Of a DNA stretch of 64,000 nucleotides, positions 59,309 to 64,000 are shown piece by piece. Made by a program: the position numbers and the translations under genes. The notes beneath the pieces were generated by a model, which was not told the DNA's origin, made no database searches, and worked only from the letters and a program-made list of their open reading frames with translations. The stretch covers positions 930,001 to 994,000 of the forward strand of contig NZ_VTOW01000002.1 of the NCBI RefSeq assembly GCF_012184425.1, read 5' to 3'. This DNA is from Candidatus Manganitrophus noduliformans. GTDB lineage: Bacteria; Nitrospirota; Nitrospiria; SBBL01; Manganitrophaceae. The stretch's first letter is position 1. The number at the start of each line of letters is the position of its first letter.

Positions 59309-60745
59309 TCAGACACGTTGGTTCGGCGGGTTGATCTCGTCGATCGGCGGCTCGCCGGTCAGGATCTCCGGGTTTTGCACCCCGTAATATTTGTAGAGGC
59401 TCGATGCAATCGCAAACGGCTCGCATTGGTAGCTGTCGTCGGTCGGGGCGGTGAATTGGCGGTTCTGGAAGGGGGTGCCGATCCGCTGCGTCTTTCCGAC
59501 GACCTTCCCCAGCGCGCCGGGCCGGACGGCGGCGCCGCCGAGGGTGTAGAGGTTCTGGTTGTTGCCGTGGTCCCACCCGATCGAGTTGTTCAGATTGACG
59601 TTGCGGCCGAAATCGCCGAAGACGTTGATGACGATGTCGTTTCGCCCCGCCAGCCGCATATGCTTCGCCGCCACGGCGAGCGCATCCATCAGCTCTCTGA
59701 TTCGGGCGGTATACTCCGGAATGGCGTCGGAGTGGTCGTCCCATCCTCCCAGGCCGCCGCTCCCCAAGCTGATGAAGTAGGTATCGGGATTGGTGATCGC
59801 AAGACTGATCGCCGCCTTCAACCGGTTTCCGAAGTTGGTGTTCGGATACTGAATTCTCACCGGGTTGTTGTCGACATCGACGATCGGGACGCCGTTGGCG
59901 TCGACCTCCTGCGGAAGGCTCTGATTCACCGCGGCGGTGCTGAAGCTTGTTTTGATGAAGGCGTCGAGCTCGGCCCGCTTTTCGAACGCTTCGATGACTT
60001 TCCTCCCCTTCTCTCCCAAAGCGCCGGAGACCTGCCGCGAGAGCGCCTCGATGACCGGCTCCTGATCGGAGACGAAGCCGTTGGCCGACCGCTCATACGG
60101 ATTTCGAAAACCCGAATCGAGGGCGACCGGCTTGAGCCGGAGCGGAACGGTGAGGTCTCCGGTCCGGTAGATCACCGAATCCCCCTCGAACGAAACGAAC
60201 GGAAGGAGCAGCTCCTCCACCGGCTTGCCGAACGGCTGGTTCGCCGCCAGGATCGCCGCCAATGTCGTCCCGATGCCGGGCCCCGCCATGTCGAGGCTCC
60301 CGACCAGGTTCTGGAAGACGCTCGGACCGTGGGCCTTGGAGTCCTCCTTGATCCGGTGGATCGTCCGGTAAACCGACATCTCCCCGGAGGCGATCAGGCT
60401 CTCCATCGTCTCCCCGCCGGCCCCTCCGGCCCCGCCCCCCCAAAAATAATTCGGGGTGATGATGTTGTTTTGCGTCGTCGGGAGAAGATTGGTCGGATAA
60501 GGATTCTGGGAGTTGGCGTTGATCTCGGCGATGTTGGTTAAATTTCCGGCCAGCTCCGACGGCCCGCCGTAGAGAAAGATCATGATCACCTTCGGCATCA
60601 CCGCCGGCCTGACGTAGTGGACCTCCCCGAGCAGCGCCGCCTTCAGGTTCCTCGCCGCGCGGGTGGCGGGGCGGGCCAGCTCCAGCGGCAGGACGGCTGA
60701 CGCCGCCAGCAACCCGAGCCATTTCACGAAGCCTCTTCGATTCAT
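59309..60745 (-). CDS. DUF1501 (sulfatase-fold-like) exported protein
   Basis: A 478-aa protein with a twin-arginine-type signal (MNRRGFVKWLGLLAAS). The body matches DUF1501, an alkaline-phosphatase-superfamily-like fold: VIMIFLYGGPSELAGNLTNI at the start, YRTIHRIKEDSKAHGPSVFQNLVG, GGWDDHSDAIPEYTARIRELMDALA, and NVFGDFGRNVNLNNSIGWDHGNNQNLYTLGG near the end, where Asp, His and Gly form the usual active cluster. It is the second gene after a lipoprotein gene (11 bp apart), an association also common for DUF1501 with DUF1800. It is probably exported folded. Substrate unknown. Confidence 0.88.
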   Translation of the reverse strand: MNRRGFVKWLGLLAASAVLPLELARPATRAARNLKAALLGEVHYVRPAVMPKVIMIFLYGGPSELAGNLTNIAEINANSQNPYPTNLLPTTQNNIITPNYFWGGGAGGAGGETMESLIASGEMSVYRTIHRIKEDSKAHGPSVFQNLVGSLDMAGPGIGTTLAAILAANQPFGKPVEELLLPFVSFEGDSVIYRTGDLTVPLRLKPVALDSGFRNPYERSANGFVSDQEPVIEALSRQVSGALGEKGRKVIEAFEKRAELDAFIKTSFSTAAVNQSLPQEVDANGVPIVDVDNNPVRIQYPNTNFGNRLKAAISLAITNPDTYFISLGSGGLGGWDDHSDAIPEYTARIRELMDALAVAAKHMRLAGRNDIVINVFGDFGRNVNLNNSIGWDHGNNQNLYTLGGAAVRPGALGKVVGKTQRIGTPFQNRQFTAPTDDSYQCEPFAIASSLYKYYGVQNPEILTGEPPIDEINPPNQRV

Positions 60746-60756
60746 TTCCCTTCCTC

Positions 60757-62277
60757 CTATCGAACCGCAACGAAGGTGTAGAGTTCCGCAAGCCGCGACA
60801 GGTAATCGAAAACGATCATCGCCTGCCCCTCTTTGTTGGTCTGGTACCTTCGCTTGACGATCGCATCATTGAGAACCGTCAGCTCGTCCGCCGTCGCCTT
60901 CCGGGAAATGACTGAAAGGAAGAGGTAATGGATGAAGTCGTCCCCTTGCAGCGCGACGTCGGTGAATTCTTTCTGCCATCCGCCGTCGGCCGGATTAAAG
61001 GCGTCGGTCTTGCGGTCGATCAACAGCCGCTCCCGGACCGCCTTGTGATAATACGAAAAGCTGAGAGAGTCGAGCGGAACGTCCGGGAACCGGCCGAGCT
61101 TGTAGGTGAGCGACGCCTGCCCCATGTTCCGGAGGGTCGGGAACGTGGCGCCGCCGAACGGGCTGTTCAGATCGACGAAGAAGCGCTCGTAGGCGACCCA
61201 CTGGATCTTCCCCGCGGTGTTGAAGAAGGTCTCTTCAAACTCTTTCGGCCGCTCGGCGTGGAGAAGATACTCCTTTGAGAAGAGGATGATGAAGAAGAGC
61301 TGGTCGAACGTCGTCGGCCCGGCGGCGGCGATGGCATTGACCAGCGCCGCTTTATTCTCCGGGGGATATCCGACGAAGAAGCCGTCGACGAGGACCGAGG
61401 CGACCCGGGGGATCAGCAGGGGGTGCTGCGCCACCGCTTGATAGAAATCGTAACAACTGAGGATCGCGGCGCCGAGAACCTCCTGCGGCTCGGTGTTCTC
61501 GTCGAACCCGATGACCAACTGATACCCCTGCTCGTCGTCGGTGAGAGACCAGTTCTTACAGGCGATCGAGGCTTTCGGCACCTCGGCGTCCTGGTCGAAG
61601 AGGCCGAGGAAAATTTCGATCATCTCCCGGGTGTTGTCTTCCGGAGAGCGGAAGCGGCGCCAGTTCTCCTGCGAGATCATATGCTCGTAGACGATCTCTC
61701 GAATCGTTTTCCCCTCGTCCATCATCTTGACCAGCCGGAACTGGATGTCCTGAATATCGGTGTAATCGACCGAATCGTTTTCCAACGCCGGGGAGAAAAG
61801 GATGCTGTTCGCCAAGCGGTAGGCGATCCAGCGGTGGAAATAATCGCGGCTGACCGGAAACTCGAAGAGCATGGCGAGGGGATACTCGATCGGTTTACGC
61901 TCCTCGTCGAAGGAATATTTCTCCTCGATCCGCGCGAGATAAACCTCTTTGTCCTCCAGGGGACGGGAGAGCGCCGCCTCCGTCTCTTCGAGAAAATTCG
62001 TTTCGCGCTTCAACGTCGGATTCGCCAATCCCCCTTCGATGTTAAAAAAGTCGGAGACCGGAACCCCTTTGTAGATGGTTCCCATCAGCTTGTCGGCCAC
62101 CGCATATTTCTGCTCGCTCGAAAGGGCGTCGTATTCCGATTCGCTCAGCATCTCGGCCGCTCCGGACGCACGGATATTCGGCGACGCATTCTTCTGCGAA
62201 GGTTGAGGCACCTCCGGCGTGCAACCCGACCCTCCCAACAACAACACCGAGATGATTAATCCACCGATCCGTCTCAT
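60757..62277 (-). CDS. Large lipoprotein partner of DUF1501
   Basis: A 506-aa lipoprotein (LLLGGSGC lipobox). It is all-helical with no catalytic motif recognised. Segments such as EYPLAMLFEFPVSRDYFHRWIAYRLANSILF and QGDDFIHYLFLSVISRKATADELTVLNDAI recall the helical C-terminus of DUF1800/DUF1549 proteins that pair with DUF1501. The ATG at 62277 has GGGAG 6 nt upstream. It precedes the DUF1501 gene by 11 bp, so they form one transcript. Confidence 0.72.
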   Translation of the reverse strand: MRRIGGLIISVLLLGGSGCTPEVPQPSQKNASPNIRASGAAEMLSESEYDALSSEQKYAVADKLMGTIYKGVPVSDFFNIEGGLANPTLKRETNFLEETEAALSRPLEDKEVYLARIEEKYSFDEERKPIEYPLAMLFEFPVSRDYFHRWIAYRLANSILFSPALENDSVDYTDIQDIQFRLVKMMDEGKTIREIVYEHMISQENWRRFRSPEDNTREMIEIFLGLFDQDAEVPKASIACKNWSLTDDEQGYQLVIGFDENTEPQEVLGAAILSCYDFYQAVAQHPLLIPRVASVLVDGFFVGYPPENKAALVNAIAAAGPTTFDQLFFIILFSKEYLLHAERPKEFEETFFNTAGKIQWVAYERFFVDLNSPFGGATFPTLRNMGQASLTYKLGRFPDVPLDSLSFSYYHKAVRERLLIDRKTDAFNPADGGWQKEFTDVALQGDDFIHYLFLSVISRKATADELTVLNDAIVKRRYQTNKEGQAMIVFDYLSRLAELYTFVAVR

Positions 62278-62519
62278 CGAATTCTCCCACCTCATCCTCC
62301 CGCGGGCCGGCCGCCGCACCCGGTTCAATCGGCCGTTCCCGCAAGATTCCACAGACACTAACAAACCGGTATTGGGGTGTCAATTGGAAACCCTCCCTCT
62401 ATCCTGAAAAGGGGTAAGATTCCCTCCGATTCAGTGAGCTTCGTCACAAAATGATGAGGCGGGTTTCAAAGAATGATCTAAAAATAGAGGAGAGGCCATT
62501 CAAAAAAGGATGGGCGCTG

Positions 62520-62768
62520 CTACTCAGGGAAGATCGGACTCCAGTTCCGTTTGAATTCGATATACTCGGCCGCGATTCGCTCCCGCTCTTTTTGAGCTTC
62601 CAACCAGGCGAGCACCTTGGAGCGGTTCGCTTGCAGAAGGGCAAGCCGATCGGCCCCCCCTTCGATCAGCGGACCGCCGCGGCGCTGAAGGTAGCTGATC
62701 GCGCGATAGAGGGGATCGCGTGCGTCGGTCATCAGATCGTGATAAAGCTCGGTCTGTCGGAGATCCAT
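62520..62768 (-). CDS. Small protein downstream of the DUF4157 gene
   Basis: An 82-aa soluble, helical, charged protein (TELYHDLMTDARDPLYRAISYLQRRGGPLIEGGADRLALLQANRSKVLAWLEAQ). It begins 12 bp after the DUF4157 gene on the same strand, in the position of an immunity or chaperone gene for a toxin. No family recognised; the function is inferred from position only. Confidence 0.6.
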   Translation of the reverse strand: MDLRQTELYHDLMTDARDPLYRAISYLQRRGGPLIEGGADRLALLQANRSKVLAWLEAQKERERIAAEYIEFKRNWSPIFPE

Positions 62769-62780
62769 TGGCTGGCTCGT

Positions 62781-64000
62781 TCAAGGAAGCTCATTCGCGC
62801 CGTCGCCGCTGCACGGACCCTGCGCGGGACTTTTCGAATAGCTCCGGTATTTTCCATACGCCGTGGCGTTTGTCTCCCAGGAGCTGGTGTTGTGGGAACC
62901 GGAGCCCCACTTCGATTCAAGCGTGCTCACCGTCTCATCGACCCGGCCCCCCGGCTCCGAAACCGAGCGGATGATCCCGCTATGGGTCACACGGCCTTGA
63001 TCGTCATAAAAAACAAGGATGTCCTCATTGCTCGAAACGCAGGAGGGAACCCGCCGCCAACCGTCATCGATTAAAATCGTCGGCACCGACACCCCCCAGA
63101 CCGAATAAGGACCGCCGCGCGCGGTTTTTCCGCCGAAGGTAAAGCCGTGGCACCAGTAGGTCGTCCCATCGTGCGGTCTCCAGCTGTTGATCGCCGTCCC
63201 CGCGTCGGTCGCGGCATTGAGAATATCCCCCCTGGGGCTGCCGGGCCCCCACGGCTCGGAATCTCTTCCGGTGTCGGTGTTCGGATGCCAGACTACTCGC
63301 TGGATCGTATCGGGATCGGCGGCGCGGCGCGAGATTTCGGCGCCGCCCGCCGGTGAGGGGGCCGACGTCTCGCCAGGTTGAAGCGGTGCGGCCTCCGCCG
63401 CCAGCGGAGAGGCTTTTCCCTGTTGGACGACGTGGGCCAGCTCATGCGCCAGAAGCCGGCGGCCTTCCTCCGTCTCCGGAGCATACTCCCCCTCCCCGAA
63501 GACCAGGTGCGGACCATAGGTGAAGGCGCGGGCATGAATCGAATCGGCCAGACGGGAAGATTGGGAATCGGTATGAAGCTGCACCCGGCTGAAGTCGTAA
63601 CCGAAGCGCGGCTCGATCCAGGACCGAATGGACGAAGGGAGGGGAAATCCGTCGCCGCGGAGTCGGTGAAATTGCGATTCGGTCGCCGCAGGCGGCTCCG
63701 CTCCCGAATCGGCCGATCGTTTTGTGAAGACCTGATCCTCCTCGATGATCAATCCTTCCTCGGGCTCATACGGCTCCCAGGTGTCTCGTTGGATCAACGG
63801 CTCCCCCTCTTGCTCCGAGGCCGGCGAGACGATCCTGGACGGCGTCGGCATCCGCATGATCCGATCGGCCACGCGGTCGGCTTCCTGCTCGAACGGATCG
63901 TTCGGGCGGCTTACTTTTAATTTGGCCTGGAGTATGCCGGATCGAACGGCGCGAAGAAGGGCTTGGTTGCCGAGGGTCTGCTGGAGCGTCGGGAACGGGT
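62781..64000 (-). CDS. DUF4157 (eCIS-type) protein with papain-like C-terminal domain (5' end off window)
   Basis: A 406-codon visible part; the start lies past the right edge. The DUF4157 domain is clear: TLGNQALLRAVRSGILQAKL, PNDPFEQEADRVADRIMRMP, and HELAHVVQQ (coded at 63432-63446) with the HExxH zinc-protease pattern. The C-terminal ~150 residues (YWCHGFTFGG, THSGIIRSV, ESKWGSGSHN) fit an NlpC/P60 or CHAP-like Cys-His hydrolase: Cys coded at 63150-63152, His at 62982-62984. Such mosaics occur in contractile-injection-system effectors and toxins. Confidence 0.85.
   Translation of the reverse strand, partial: PFPTLQQTLGNQALLRAVRSGILQAKLKVSRPNDPFEQEADRVADRIMRMPTPSRIVSPASEQEGEPLIQRDTWEPYEPEEGLIIEEDQVFTKRSADSGAEPPAATESQFHRLRGDGFPLPSSIRSWIEPRFGYDFSRVQLHTDSQSSRLADSIHARAFTYGPHLVFGEGEYAPETEEGRRLLAHELAHVVQQGKASPLAAEAAPLQPGETSAPSPAGGAEISRRAADPDTIQRVVWHPNTDTGRDSEPWGPGSPRGDILNAATDAGTAINSWRPHDGTTYWCHGFTFGGKTARGGPYSVWGVSVPTILIDDGWRRVPSCVSSNEDILVFYDDQGRVTHSGIIRSVSEPGGRVDETVSTLESKWGSGSHNTSSWETNATAYGKYRSYSKSPAQGPCSGDGANELP

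Noticed and set aside
59234-60541. A 435-codon plus-strand frame over the DUF1501 gene
   Set aside because: The minus strand has DUF1501 and Tat-type motifs; the plus frame is an artefact of GC-rich coding.
1-64000. tRNA, rRNA, CRISPR or intact insertion sequence
   Set aside because: No cloverleaf with GTTCGA-type arm, no regularly spaced direct repeats, and no transposase was seen in the window.

Overview
The window is a dense, moderately GC-rich stretch of bacterial chromosome with short intergenic gaps, no rRNA, no tRNA and no CRISPR. Gene content suggests a free-living, Gram-negative, chemolithotroph-like bacterium, probably of the Nitrospirota / 'Candidatus Manganitrophus' type. This is inference from content: many outer-membrane and lipoprotein genes, several multi-domain sensor kinases, a TerC-type Mn exporter, paired CaCA antiporters, DUF1501, DUF4157 and DUF3570 proteins, and a large animal-type haem peroxidase. 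No marker gene was available to fix the taxon.

Layout. 1-7.2 kb (minus strand): an edge-truncated UvrD-type helicase, a HIT protein, a small membrane protein, a TerC exporter, a universal stress protein and two tandem calcium/cation antiporters. 7.6-11 kb: an NtrC-type regulator and its membrane kinase. 11-19 kb (minus): ClC transporter, DUF481 barrel, MscL with a zinc ribbon, a bactofilin-like membrane protein, an FG-GAP lipoprotein and a MATE pump. 19-25 kb (plus): inositol monophosphatase, then an acyl-ACP-reductase-like enzyme followed by a 7TM histidine kinase and a REC-GAF-HD-GYP regulator. 25-27 kb: a site-2-type protease and small proteins. 27-34.3 kb (plus): LolA-like protein, TolC, membrane-fusion protein and, after a minus-strand lipoprotein gene, the matching ABC ATPase and permease. 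The two halves of this MacAB/TolC-like exporter carry near-identical promoters. 34.4-39.3 kb: a hybrid kinase, a low-GC HicAB plus TIR-like island bounded by partial direct repeats, and a DUF1835 gene.

39.4-46 kb: small zinc-ribbon protein, a beta-propeller protein, an MgtE-type Mg transporter split by a frameshift in a C8 run, a repeat-rich non-coding block, and a 959-aa haem peroxidase lipoprotein. 46-50 kb: a DUF433/DUF5615 toxin-antitoxin pair, a ParB-like protein, DUF502 and CBS proteins. 50-55 kb (plus): YceH, LspA, DUF3574, then a thioredoxin-DUF4266-DUF3570-ApbE operon. In it the DUF3570 barrel carries a DxxSGAS motif, which makes it a candidate flavinylated outer-membrane protein. 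55-64 kb: a coiled-coil zinc-ribbon protein, a divergent SelO-like pseudokinase that has lost the catalytic lysine, an MreB-like ATPase, a DUF1501 plus lipoprotein pair, and an edge-truncated DUF4157 (eCIS-type) protein with a papain-like C-terminal domain followed by a tiny gene.

The parts most likely to hide undescribed biology are the thioredoxin/DUF4266/DUF3570/ApbE operon, the SelO-like protein, the TIR/HicAB island, the DUF4157 polymorphic-toxin-like gene with its small neighbour, and the acyl-ACP-reductase-like/kinase/HD-GYP operon.
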